Under the pieces are notes generated by a model. It was not told where the DNA came from, did not search any database, and worked only from the letters and a program-made list of their open reading frames with translations. A DNA stretch of 64,000 nt from Coprinus comatus (Eukaryota; Basidiomycota; Agaricomycetes; Agaricales; Agaricaceae), in contig JAWPGT010000004.1 of assembly GCA_034638255.1 (NCBI GenBank), forward strand, positions 930,001-994,000. The letters run 5' to 3'. Below, piece by piece: positions 1-11,100 of the stretch. The position numbers and the translations under genes are program-made. How positions within the stretch are numbered: position 1 is the stretch's first letter; every line of letters starts with the position of its first letter.

Positions 1-3000
1 ACAGGATCTCGGATCCTACGGCCCGATGGCTCCCTCTATATGGAGGCTACTCAGCGGGTAAAGGGTGATGGAATACATATGGTTCATTCTCGAATCATAT
101 TGGATAGTGACATCCGTTCCCTAACTTTACCTGGAGTTCATTCGCTTTATGATCTCTGGCATAATCGACTTGGACATCCTTCGAAGCAAGTGCTCAGGAA
201 GTTCAAGGAACACACGGTTAATTTTCCAGACGTCGATATTCCAAAACGGTCAAGGACATGTGATGGTTGCGCTCGTGGCAAGCTGCAGGAAAAGGCTCAT
301 CCTCCATCATCGTCCAGAGCTACCGAAATATTCGAGTTGGTTCATTCGGATCTTCTTGAATTTCCCACATTATCATATCACCGTGCAAAGTGGATCATCA
401 CGTTCTTAGATGACTACTCCGGTTTTACCTATACTCGATTTTTGAGACAGAAATCCGATGTTTTTGCGACATTCCAGGAATTCTTGGCTCAAGTTGAAAC
501 CCAACATGGGAAAAAGGTTAAACGAGTTCGCACTGATAATGGGGGGGAATACATTTCGGACAAGTTGAAAAATTTGTTTAGCTTAGCCGGTATTGTTCAC
601 GAGAATACTGCTCCTCATATTCATGAGCAGAACGGACGTGCTGAACGCTTGAATCGTACGATTCGCGAGAAGTCTGAAGCCATGCGACTTCATGCATGTT
701 GTCCGGAGAATTGGTGGGAATTTGCTGTGGAAACGGCAATTCATATCTATAATAGAACACCAATGAAACGTCTCGAGTATCGAACGCCATTTGAATTAAT
801 GCATGGAAATAAACCTAATGTAAATGGTTTACATGTGTTCGGATGTGGAGCTTACGTGTACCTACCGCCTGCTGTGCGCGAAAATAAACTCGCAGCCAAG
901 TCGGAGACAATGATCTTTTTGGGTTATGATGGTAGTAACCTAAAGTTCATGCGTCACCAAAAGGGAAATGTCATTTATATAGCTCACACAGCAATCTTCG
1001 AGGAAGAGTGGTTCCCTAAATGTGAATCAACTGCCACTGATCGACGTAGAGATCTACGAACACCCCCAAATCCTCCTGATGACCTCTTTGACGGAATGTC
1101 AGATGATGGATCAGACACAGATTATTTCGACTTCCCAGCAGATCCCCCTGCTATTCCTCCGAAGACACCGAGTAATCCTACTCGACCTTCAGATCCGCCT
1201 GCCCCACCAGCTCGCGATCCCTCTATCCCACCTCCTCCAACTCCTCCTCCTAAATCTCCCTCCAGACGACCAAAAGTCGAAACAGAGGATGAAGATGACG
1301 GATTGAGTTATGTGAGTGAGGATTCCCTCGATCATCACCACCATGATGGTCACAATCACGATCATAGAGATCATTATCATCCACCTGAGACACTAAGAAG
1401 GTCTCAACCTGAAAGAGCACAACGTCCCTTACCAAAACGTGCTCAAGAAGGTCCTTCTTTCGAACCACGCCGTTCAGGCCGCGAACGAAAAGTCCCGGAA
1501 AGACCCGATAATGCCTACGGACATAAGCATCCGTCTGAAATTCTCCGTGATTATGATACTATTTCTCTGGAAGAACCTGGTCCATCAAACCGGTTCAAAA
1601 TGCCTCGTGGCAGACCTCAAAATCTATCTGACGAAGAAGCTCGCCAACGGCTTGAGCAATATGGTGAAAACTATAAACGTTGGATGGAAAGTCAAGGGGA
1701 GCGCAATCCTGCTGCACCTCCTGAAGATGAGGATGAAATGCAACAACGGCTTTCCAGGGAAGGGGGGTTAGAATGGATTAATATTTTGCTGACAAAAGCC
1801 AAACTTGCACATAGTAATGCTGCAAAAATCCCTGTTCAATTCCGTGATCTTGGTAAACTTGATCCAGAAGAAAGACAGAAATGGCTGGAAGCATGCAAAG
1901 AAGAGTTGACAGCGCTTAAGAAGCGCAAGGTATATGAAATCGTGGATCTCCCTAAGGGGAGGAAAGCTATTCAAAACCGATGGGTTTTCAATGTCAAAGG
2001 AGATGGCCGGAAACGTGCTCGTCTCGTGGCAAAAGGTTTCTCTCAAGTCGAAGGTATCGACTTTGATGAACTCTTTTCTCCAGTCGTACGTTATGAGTCC
2101 ACTCGTATCCTTCTTGGCTTAGCAGCTTTGAATGATTGGGATATTGAGGCTGTTGATGTAAAAACAGCGTACTTATACGGAAAACTGGATGAAGAAATCT
2201 ATATGAAACAACCCGAAGGTTTCATCCAGGAAGGGAAGGAGAATAAAGTCTGGAGGTTACGTCGCGCATTGTACGGCCTTAAACAAGCCGGACTGGCCTG
2301 GTGGAAGGAAATGGCAACTTCCATGAAAGACCTAGGCTTCAGTCGATGCGAATCCGATGCTGGCGTATACATCTACCGAGACAAGAAAACTGACAAGATC
2401 TGCATTGCCGTTGTCTATGTCGATGACGTACTATTCATGGGAAATGACTCCGCCCTACTTAAAAAGTTAAAAGGGAAGTTCATGAAGCGTTGGGAATGCC
2501 ATGATGCCGGTGAAGTTAAAGAATTTCTAGGCATGCGCATCCGCCGTGATAGGAAGAATCGGAAAATCTTCTTGGATCAAGCTTCTTACTTACAAAAGAT
2601 CCTCGAACGATTTAAGATTGACGGTGCAGGCAGAGAAACCAAACCGGCGTGAACCCCGCTGCCAGAAGGTTACCATGCCGTTCCTAACACTGGTCCTGTC
2701 AACGCCACGCTTCGAACACGCTACCAACAGGTGATTGGATCACTGTTGTACTTGATGATTGGAACTCGCCCGGATATTGGGTTTGCAGTTACTAAATTGA
2801 GTCAACATGCCCACAACCCTACTGAAGAGCATCTCAAGCATGCTCTATACATTTGCCGATACCTTCTCGCTACCAAGGAATATCACATGGTGCTTGATGG
2901 AGGAAAAGGCGAAGGTTTTATCACCTATAGTGATTCAGATTGGGATAGTGATCCAACGGACCGTCGTTCTCAGACAGGCTACTTCACGTCTCTAGCCTCC

Positions 3001-3435
3001 TGTCCAGTTGCATGGGTCAGTCGAGCACAAAAGACAGTTGCCTTGTCCTCTACTGAGGCTGAATATATGGCGCTTTCTGATAGCTGCTGTCAAGCTGTGT
3101 GGATCCGTCAGCTAATGATGGAACTCGGTTTATCTAACGGTGAACCAATGGAAATTTGTGGAGATAACATGGGCTCCCTCTTCATCGCTCAAAATCCTAC
3201 AGTTGAGAAGAGGTCAAAACATATTGACATCAAATTCCACTTCATTCGGCAATGTCTTGCTGATAAGAAGGTTCTGTTATTTTTCATCCCTGGCACTTCT
3301 AATCCCGCAGATCTTCTCACAAAGAACCTTGGTCGAGTTAAATTTGAGAACTTCAGGAACAGTCACTTTGGTTTAGTGTTTTCGTCCCCAACCTTTGCTG
3401 CTTCCAAGCGCACTTTAAAAAATAATATGGACTAG
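1..3435 (+). pseudogene. copia polyprotein (integrase, RT, RNase H), 5'-partial, one in-frame stop
   Basis: The frame is open from base 1 to 3435 except for one TGA at 2650-2652; both sides are in the same frame, so this is a nonsense change and not a frameshift. Visible parts are: a HHCC-type motif (HNRLGHPS ... CDGC) around bases 157-280; an integrase core with the acidic residues in VHSDL, RTDNGGEY and the E of HEQNGRAERLNR; a long Pro- and Asp/His-rich linker (about 1060-1500); an RVT_2 reverse transcriptase with NRWVFNVK, AVDVKTAYLYG and the catalytic YVDD (about 2415-2430); and an RNase H with YSDSDW, SSTEAEYMAL and KHIDIKFHFIR. The stop falls between RT and RNase H, so the element is probably non-autonomous unless the stop is read through or is a sequencing error. 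Conservation elsewhere suggests a fairly young copy. Confidence 0.9.
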
Positions 3436-3480
3436 TGAGTATTGGCGCTTAATTGTCGACTACACTTACGAAAAGGGGAG

Positions 3481-3861
3481 TGTTGGAAAATACAGACTAT
3501 TATTAGATAGTCACATGACATTTTCATTTCGTTTCACTTTCATCGTTTCATTACGCTTTGCATTATGTGGCAGCTCCTTATTGGTTGTAGTTAGTGTTTC
3601 ACCTATGTGTTTCAACTCCTGTATCAACTCCTGTTTCATGTATAATTACCTGACACGTAGTAGACACCTGACTCCTTTCTAGTCGTAGCACGGACCACTT
3701 CATTATCATATAAGTAGTGTACTTTCTCTCTTGTATTCTACAGTTCTCGAACTACAAAGTTCTCTTACACTCTATTCTCTCCACCAAGCAAACATACTAA
3801 CTACCACTTCGTGTGTATCATTATATTGCTATGTCTACATGCATACACGTTGCTTTCAACA
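3481..3861 (+). repeat. right LTR of the copia element
   Basis: It begins TGTTGGAAAATAC immediately after the polypurine tract and ends TTTCAACA, giving short imperfect terminal inverted repeats with the TG...CA ends typical of LTRs. The length is 381 bp. A TATA-like sequence (catataagtag, near 3708) sits in the 3' half, where an LTR promoter is expected. The right boundary is set by where the aldo/keto reductase reading frame resumes. The left LTR is not in the window, so the boundary could not be checked against it. Confidence 0.8.
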
Positions 3862-4314
3862 AACGGAGGATGAGAAAAAACTGTGCCGTGCTCTGGAAAA
3901 GGTGGCAAAAGAAGTTGGAACACAACATCTTACATCAGGTATGCCACATTGCCAACCACATAAAATTGCAGCGCATATACTTACATTTGACAACAGTTGC
4001 CGCCACATATGTTATGCATAAAATGCCTTTTGTTTTCCCTCTCGTTGGTGGTCGTAAAGTGGAGCATCTGATGGGAAACGTTGAAGCTCTAAATATCAAA
4101 CTCTCCGACGAACAAATCAAATATCTAGAAAGCATCTTGACCTTCAATCCTGGATTCCCTAACAGTATGATTGTGAGTCAATACTTTTGTTGTTCACTTC
4201 TGATACCTTGACTGAATTCTACTTCAGGGTGATGGTCGAGAAATCGAATTTTTGCAGAAACTTGGAGGGAATATAGACAAGCATCCCCTCTTACCTCCTT
4301 TGACTCCTCAATGA
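3862..4314 (+). pseudogene. 3' end of an aldo/keto reductase (aryl-alcohol dehydrogenase-like), cut by the copia insertion
   Basis: Three exons (3862-3938, 3997-4172, 4228-4314) splice in frame through GT-AG introns and end in TGA. The product reads TEDEKKLCRALEKVAKEVG ... MHKMPFVFPLVGGRKVEHL ... GNIDKHPLLPPLTPQ. This is the C-terminal third of fungal aryl-alcohol dehydrogenase / norsolorinic-acid-reductase-like aldo/keto reductases: the VFPLVGGRK segment is the cofactor-loop region and the IKLSDEQIKYLE helix follows it. The catalytic tetrad would lie upstream and is absent here; the LTR abuts the first exon. The remaining exons are intact, so the insertion is probably recent. The 5' half may lie beyond the left edge of the window. 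Confidence 0.85.
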
Positions 4315-4629
4315 AGGATTCGCTAGGTAAAATACGATGCAATGGTACATAAGTACAGGTATCTTAAAATAGATCAATGATATATTTAAAACCGGCCCGA
4401 GTGGGGTAGCGGTACGGTCGGTTAATAAAGAGCAACTTCGATGATTTTCATTGAGATTTTCCGACCCATACTACCACTCTATCAGCATGTAATTATAGTA
4501 GACCATACAGAAACCAACTCTTGGCACAATTCTGAATCGTTCACGAGACCCACTACACGTTGGGTTTTGAACATATATAAATAACGATGAAGGTTACACG
4601 ACACGATTTTTTTCTTGACTTTCTTTCTC
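4315..4629. other. intergenic: reductase remnant to galactanase gene
   Basis: About 315 bp without a recognisable gene. A TATA-like tatataaata at 4574-4583 lies about 50 bp before the galactanase ATG at 4630. Nothing else is evident. Confidence 0.5.
4574..4583 (+). promoter_or_regulatory. TATA box of the galactanase gene
   Basis: The sequence tatataaata lies 47 bp before the chosen ATG at 4630. The position fits a TATA-driven promoter with a very short 5' leader. Confidence 0.5.
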
Positions 4630-6693
4630 ATGAAGCTCACTTCGCTTGTGTTTACTTTGTCTGTATTGAGTTTAGGGGTTCTGGGTAGGAAGAACAGATA
4701 TATAGCACCGGGAGCAAAGTGGTATGATACTGATGGTCAAATTATCAGTGCACATGCAGGTGGAATTGTAGAGCACGAAAAAAAATGGTATTGGTTTGGT
4801 CAAAATGAAAGAGAAGAAGATCATGATTTATTTTCTGGTTCGTCCCTATTTCATTAACGTCTCCCAAAATCTCGCTTTGAAGAACCACCAACAACTCTTC
4901 CAGGTATTAACGTCTACTCATCTGATGACTTATTAAACTGGAAAAATGAAGGACGTGCATTATCTCCAATTCCTGGAACCGATATCTCTCCGGATCGTGT
5001 AGTGGAAAGACCTAAAGCAGTTTTTGATCCTGTGAATCAAAATTGGGTCTTGTGGTTTCATTCAGATAATTCTACATATGGTTTATTACAACAAGGTATT
5101 GCTGTTAGTCCTAATATCACTGGTAAGCGAACACTTCTTTTTCAAATCTTCGAAGAATGACGTACATAAATTATTATTTTTAGGACCGTATGAGTTTCAA
5201 AGGGTTTTCAGTCCTTTGGGTAGTACGAGTCAGGATTTCGGATTATTCCAAGATATAGATGGTTCGTGTGTTTTTGGTTAACGTTCTTCTAAAACTCAAC
5301 AAGGAGAACTGATTTTAAGTGAATGCTTTTTCAAAGGCCAAACATATGCTCTCTATAGTAATGGCGATGCTGTGGAAGCTCATGACAATCTCATCACTCG
5401 TATGAATGCGAACTTTACTGATGTCGAAGAGCTCATATACACATTTTATGGTAAGCATTTCATGAGTTTTTATTGAAAATTGAACGCATGCACTTACTAT
5501 GTATTAATACTATACAGATTTCGATCTTGAGGCCCCAGCAATTGTATATTCTGGAAAACGTTACTATGTTTTGATGTCTCATAAAACTGGATATCGACCA
5601 AATAACGTTGTGGTCTTCTCTGCGGAAAAAATCTCAGGTCCATGGTCTGTTCAGTCTTATATTGCACCGTGAGTGATAAGTATATCACAAAGCTTCAACT
5701 AGAAGTATTGATTATACTATACCTCTCATCATGGATAATAGATCTGGAACGAGAACCTTCAATTCTCAAAGTACTATGACCTTTGCGGTTAGAGGAACTC
5801 GTGAAACAACAATATTCTATTGTGGTGATCAATGGGCAACAGCAAGAGACCTCTATGAAAGCACGTTAGTAAAAAAAAAAAAAGAATCTCGCTGAGATAT
5901 ATGGAATACTGACCGAAATTTGATAGTTATATATGGTTGCCTGCTAATGTTAATGATAAAACCGGATCATTCACTGTGGATTGGCATGACCTTTATACGA
6001 TTGATGTTAAGACTGGCCAAGTGACATATCCAAAAGGCCGGACCTATGAAGCAGAGTCCGGAGTGGTGACTGGATCCGCATATAAAACCGTTTGTGTGGG
6101 TTTTTCAGTTTATACCAATGCCATATTTTCAATAACTTCCCCAAAAGCCAACTTGTTCTGGACATGGAATTGTAACAGACAGTGGGTTTTCTCACACCAC
6201 TTTAATCAGAATTCAATATATTTACCTGTCATCTAGTTTCTGTAAATTCCACTGTTACGATCAACAATATTGTCGGAACTGGCAACCCACAATGGGTGTC
6301 GCTGTACTACCATAACCCCGATGGTTTATGTGAGTGGTTCAATTATATATAATTCTATACTGTTTCCTCATAGTCTTTTTTATAGGGGGTGACAACCGAG
6401 GTGTATCCGGACAGTCATTCAAACTTAACCGGTCAGCAATGGTCTCTGTGAATGGAGAATCTCCGCAACAGCTACGACAAAGAAGTGGAAATGCTGGTAT
6501 TATCTTAAGTCAACCTCTAAATGTTACTTTCACAAAAGGAAGTAGTAACTCACTAACAATCTCGGGATTTGATGGATGTAAGAATTTAAAATATTTCCTC
6601 TCCGGAATCCATTTCTAATAACATTTCATTTAATATACAGCTGCTGCAGACTTTGATAGGATCGTAGTTTACGGAAACATTTATGACGAGTAG
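4630..6693 (+). CDS. secreted exo-beta-1,3-galactanase, GH43 with C-terminal CBM35
   Basis: Eleven exons (4630-4837, 4904-5122, 5184-5261, 5337-5450, 5518-5668, 5742-5864, 5927-6089, 6148-6181, 6237-6323, 6386-6577, 6641-6693) add up to 1422 nt, a whole number of codons giving 473 aa. The ATG at 4630 begins a signal peptide (MKLTSLVFTLSVLSLGVLG). A five-bladed GH43 domain follows: AHAGGIVEHEKKWYWFG, DRVVERPKAVFD, FGLFQDIDG, FDLEAPAIVYSGKRYYVLMS. The Glu residues in VERPK and LEAP are the likely acidic active-site residues. From about residue 345, YEAESG ... INNIVG ... VSLYYHNPDG ... FDRIVVYG is a CBM35 galactan-binding module. The architecture matches GH43 subfamily 24 enzymes such as Phanerochaete Pc1,3Gal43A, which release galactose from the beta-1,3-galactan core of plant arabinogalactan proteins. 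It is likely extracellular and carbon-regulated, and the gene appears intact. Confidence 0.9.
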
Positions 6694-6725
6694 ATTAAGT
6701 GACAGAAATAAATGACCCTTAAGCG

Positions 6726-6749
6726 ACGCGTTATTTGTCAAACACGCGT
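6726..6749. promoter_or_regulatory. two ACGCGT boxes before MRPL7
   Basis: ACGCGT occurs at 6726-6731 and 6744-6749, about 85-110 bp before the MRPL7 start and just after the galactanase stop. ACGCGT is the MCB core bound by MBF-type factors in fungi. Its role at a mitoribosomal gene is uncertain and the pair may be chance. Confidence 0.3.
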
Positions 6750-6834
6750 AAACCAAACATCCAAAACTTTTCCCATTGCCAGTGTCACACCGTCATAGAA
6801 AGTTTGTGTTTACTCCTAAAAAAAACGCCCCACC

Positions 6835-7721
6835 ATGTCGTCTTCACTGGCAACCAACGTTGCTTCTCTTTCAGCTCGTTTCGGTAGAGCACCACGTATT
6901 CGAGCACATCTTCGTAAAGACAAACGTACCGGTCTTCCCCGCCCTCATGTTCCAATCGTCACTCGCGAATTCGCTCCATGTCGTCTTGAAGATCATTACT
7001 ATACCACTCTTCAAGATGATCTTATGTACATGAATTATAAACATGAACATCTTCCTCGTCCTCCTCCACGTCAAATTCGTCTCACTTTCGATCCTAATGA
7101 CCCATATTCCAAAAATCGACACAACCCTCCTGTTGGTGGTTCTCAAATTGGAAAGAAACTACCTCCACCATGCACACCTAGCAATGTAATCAAATTGGAA
7201 AAGGTCGTTATTCATACTATGGTCAAGGAGGCATTACAGAGCAAGAGTAATTTGTTGGGTGCTATTATGGCTGTTAAGGCTTTGACAGTGAAAGTCATAA
7301 AGCTGGAGGACGACATGCAGTAGATGGTGTTCAAATTGTGAGGGGAAAGAAGTCAGTTGGAGGATGGATAAGACCGGACGTTCCTGTTGGTGTTAAAGTC
7401 GAGCTCAAAGGACAGAGCATGTACGACTTCATCGGTTCTCTCACAGAATTCGTCTTGCCGCGACTTCGTGAATTCAATGGCGTAGTTCTACCACCCCAAT
7501 CTTCAAGTATCAACACCCCAAGTGGAGTTTCTGGTGTTGTTACATTTGGTTTGCCTCCTCAGGCAATGGGTTTCTTCCCCCAAATCGAAGTTAACCAGGA
7601 CGCCTATCCCAAAATGTATGGAATGCATATTCACTTTGTGACGAATGCAAAGGGAGTCGGTGCAGAGAATCGTGCTCGTGCGCTTGTATCTGGCTTCCAG
7701 ATACCCTTTATTCGTCGTTAG
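6835..7721 (+). CDS. MRPL7: mitochondrial large-subunit ribosomal protein L7 (uL5m), with a one-base frameshift
   Basis: The N-terminal part (MSSSLATNVASLSARFGRA...) reads in one frame to about base 7287; the rest (DGVQIVRGKKSVGGWIRP ... RALVSGFQIPFIRR) reads in another to the stop at 7721. If one G is added where ttgacagtgaaag has a single G (about 7288), the sequence reads straight through as ALTGESHKAGGRHAVDGVQIV, which is the expected family sequence; 887 nt plus one is 296 codons. There is therefore no intron there but a one-base deletion. The C-terminal half is a Ribosomal_L5_C domain; in mitoribosomes uL5m sits at the central protuberance near 5S-equivalent structures. The protein is essential for mitochondrial translation, so an assembly error is more likely than a true null. 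The gene is tail-to-tail with the downstream kinase gene. Confidence 0.88.
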
Positions 7722-8108
7722 TTTTGGTTCTTGTAAGTCTCCCTTATACATCCTGCCTCAACCTTCCACTGACATATCTGTTATCTGTGGTAGATTATAC
7801 TATACGTCTATATATCAATTGCATTAATTTTGTGCGAACTAATCCCAAACAAGGGGCTTGGAGTTTTGAGAGCATGTAATCATGTTCAGGTGCGTATATG
7901 AGAGGAAATGCTAGCTAAAGGATAGTGTGGAAATATATTTATCGACAACCAAAGACCGGAACCAGTTAGCGAGTAAATGAGAGAGAAAACGAGAGTAATT
8001 CAAAGGGGAAAGGGAAATTGAGGGGGCAAAATGCAAAAAAAAAAAAAAAACGACAATCCAGAATTATATCTTACAGTAGTATCCTTGCAGTATCCGTGAA
8101 TATCAATA
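7722..8108. other. convergent intergenic region, MRPL7 / SepH kinase
   Basis: About 390 bp between two 3' ends. It contains a long A tract (about 8035-8050). No gene or recognisable signal was seen apart from presumed 3' UTRs. Confidence 0.5.
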
Positions 8109-11100
8109 TCAATCGGTATCCAATCCAGACTCTCGGTCTGACCACATATCTTCATCCACCTTTTGTCTTGAAGAAGTTCGTGTTCGAGGTTTATAAATCA
8201 ATGGCGTACTCCTCTCCAAAGTAGTTGTTCTCAACTGTCTCCCATACAAATTCTCACTTGGTATTTGAGATTGCAGAACTCTTCTTGCATTTCCATTTCC
8301 AATAGGAGATGCACTCGCTTCCGAAGCAGTTCTCCTAACTCTCCTAGGAGCAACAAAAGACAACTTTTCCGCCCTTTCTCTTGACTCTGCTCTAACCTTC
8401 AACTTTGAATTTGAATTTTGAATTCCATCAATAGAAGACCTGAAGCTTTCTCTAGCTGGTGATTGTTCCTTTGATCCTACACTCTCCGTTCTAGCTTTCA
8501 ACTTCAAAACACCAGCTTTCAAAACAGGTCTAAGCGTTGGTACAATCTCTCTTGCCAACTCCCTAACCAAAACCGCTCCATCTCCTTTACTCAATTTTTC
8601 AACAACATCCAACAATCCATATCTTTCCACCAAAACTGTCTTATTAGGATGAACTTCACAAACACTTCGAAGAAGTTTAAGCAAATTAAGTCTGACAACT
8701 GCTTTTCCTCCATTATACCCCAAACGATCAATGATGCGTTTGAAAAATGAAGACGATTTGGCAATGGCTAATGTGATTGGAGTGGATATAGTAAGTTTGA
8801 GGAAAGGATCGAGTAGATTCTCGAATGAATTTGTTTTGGAATGGATGAAACAATTGACAAGTCCTTCGATTGCTTCAACTTTAAGTAATTCATCTTCAAT
8901 TCTTGCTGGTTCATCTTGCAACCTTCATAAAATTTAAATAATTTTAGTCAGACACCCCTTCCCAGATATAAATAACGCGAAAAAAGACATACCAAGATAA
9001 AACAGATTCGAAAGAGCTGACTTGGAAGTATGGATCATCCAATAATTTGATGTACATCTTCAATCCATCATGTTGCCACAATATTTGTCTACAACTCTTT
9101 CCAGCACCAGCAAGATCACAAAGAATAGGTAAAGCAAATTGCTTTAGAGGTGAACTGGTCTCAATAACCCGTTTAAGGCAAGGAATAATACCAGCTTGAG
9201 CAGCCTCTTCTTGTCGAGTCTTGTTCAACCGGCAGAGATTATAACATGTTTGGAAGATGTGGTTGGACATTTCCGTACTATGAGGTCCAGAAGATTGTTC
9301 CTCGAGAATTCGGACAAGGATCTCGATAGCATTGGCATTTTGAAGTACTTCCAACAATGTCGCGTTCATGGAGAGAGAGGTTTGACAGCCTTAAGCATCA
9401 ACACTAACATTCGGGTTCTAGCAGCTCGCATGCTCTCAGCAACCCTGCGCAAAAAAATTGGTAAATATTCATATTAACTGGGTTGGAGACATCGTAACTC
9501 ACGTCTGATGACCTGTCGAGTCCCAAGAGCATTGCGAACATGAACGTCTGACTGTGACACTTGGCAGAAGACTAACAGAGTCTGGATAATCTTCATCTTC
9601 GTATCCATCGCCGATTCCCCTCGAGTCGCCATAACATTCAGTAATGCCAATGACAAAGGATCCAATAAACCCTCCCGAATGAACATGCGACAGAAATCAT
9701 TTTTCGTCGTCGGGCTTTGTAGATCAAACACGCTCATAATTCCATTAAGTGCATGGACAACGAGCTCTTCTTGTTCAGTGTAATCTTCATCCAAAAGATC
9801 AACGAGAACTTTTAGTCCACGACACCTGTGGTGAACCAAAGTATTTAGTAACCCTGAATTTTAAACAAAATCAGTACTCACGAAATGAACATCTGTAAGG
9901 TCAACACAGATGTATGACAGAGGAGCCGAATGAAATTTGAAGCTTCTAAACGACAATCCGAGGGGTACTTCTTGGAGGTAAATTCTGGTAAACAATAAGC
10001 AATTGGAATGAAAGGAAAATAAGAGTATTGACATACCCATCATAACCGGAATTCCACTGATAATCGCCATGAGCATTGTTGTAAAATGTACACACAATCG
10101 CGTACTCACCCAATAAGACAGAAGCTTTCCAAGAAACCAATATTAGATGTCACCAACTGGTGAAAAAAGAATTAACATGAGATTTATGTGTGTAATAAAT
10201 CATTAACCCACCAAATTGATGATTTGCAACAACTTCATTGTCACATCTCGATGTCTTCGAGCTTCCAAGACTTCCAAGATGGCCAACATTCCATGAGATG
10301 AAACCAATTGTTCCTGCATTTCAGGATTTTCTTCTATGATTTCAATCTACAAACCGTCAACAAACGTCTAACAAAATAGAGAATCTGAATACTCACAAGC
10401 TGATTACATGCGTTCTGTAATTGGAACTCTGGAGCAGATGGGCTGAGCTCGTCAATAAATTGATTGACTGTATTGCATAATCGAGCATATTTGTCTCGCT
10501 GAAGGTTGGTGTCCAAATCATCTTCTGAGAAGCCTTCATCGATCTGTATCACAAATAAGTATACACTCTGGAACCAGTAATAATCTAAGACTCACCTCAG
10601 CAAATGGATCCTCTTCATCTGAGTCCCCGTCGCCGAGTTTCTGAAACAGGTTGAGATGATTGACAGGGCAAAACGAAGGACAATAAATACCCATGATTTA
10701 CTTGACAACCTAGTATTCAGGCGAAGGCTTTGCATTGTAGGTTCGATATCTGCCATGGACATCAGTCAAAAGTATACGCATATCAATGAAAGGTCTTACT
10801 GGTTCCATTAGGTTTCCCAAATACATCCTCATAGTCCTCTTCATCATCCTCGGCATATTTATCAAATTTCTCCAGATCACCCTGATTCTGGGCTTTCTTA
10901 GCCTCAGCACGACCAAACGACCCTCCACTTGATGTTCGCATTTGAGTGTTTGAATTAACAGTAGTCAATGCGGGGCGAGATGGTTTTCGCGCTAAACTTG
11001 GGAGAGGCGCTGACTTTGGTCCGGGCGGAGCACTCAGCCCAACAGTCTTGATATCATCAGGATGGAAGAGGCCCTTTTTGACCGAGTTCTTCATCTATAC

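Larger units (their letters stand above)
1..3861 (+). mobile_element. Ty1/copia LTR retrotransposon, 3' part with right LTR
   Basis: The window opens inside the pol region of a copia-class element, in the order GAG-pre-integrase zinc region, integrase, reverse transcriptase, RNase H, then a polypurine tract (aaaaggggag, 3471-3480) directly before a right LTR. Integrase before RT is the copia order, not the gypsy order. Gag, protease and the left LTR lie outside the window. The element is inserted in the sense direction into an aldo/keto reductase gene, whose reading frame resumes immediately after the LTR. The five bases after the LTR (aacgg, 3862-3866) would be the target-site duplication, but its partner is off the window. 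Confidence 0.93.

Noticed and set aside
2641..2735. Frameshift in the copia polyprotein
   Set aside because: The two open frames are in the same phase and the bases between them encode conserved sequence; only one stop codon interrupts.
5262..5336. Disruption of the galactanase GH43 domain after FQDIDG
   Set aside because: A 75-nt intron (gttcgt...caaag) restores DGQTYALYSNGD in frame, so the domain is intact.
7288..7323. A 36-nt intron in MRPL7 (gtgaaa...gcag)
   Set aside because: The bases encode the conserved GESHKAGGRHAV segment once one G is added; removing them would give a stop and lose the segment.
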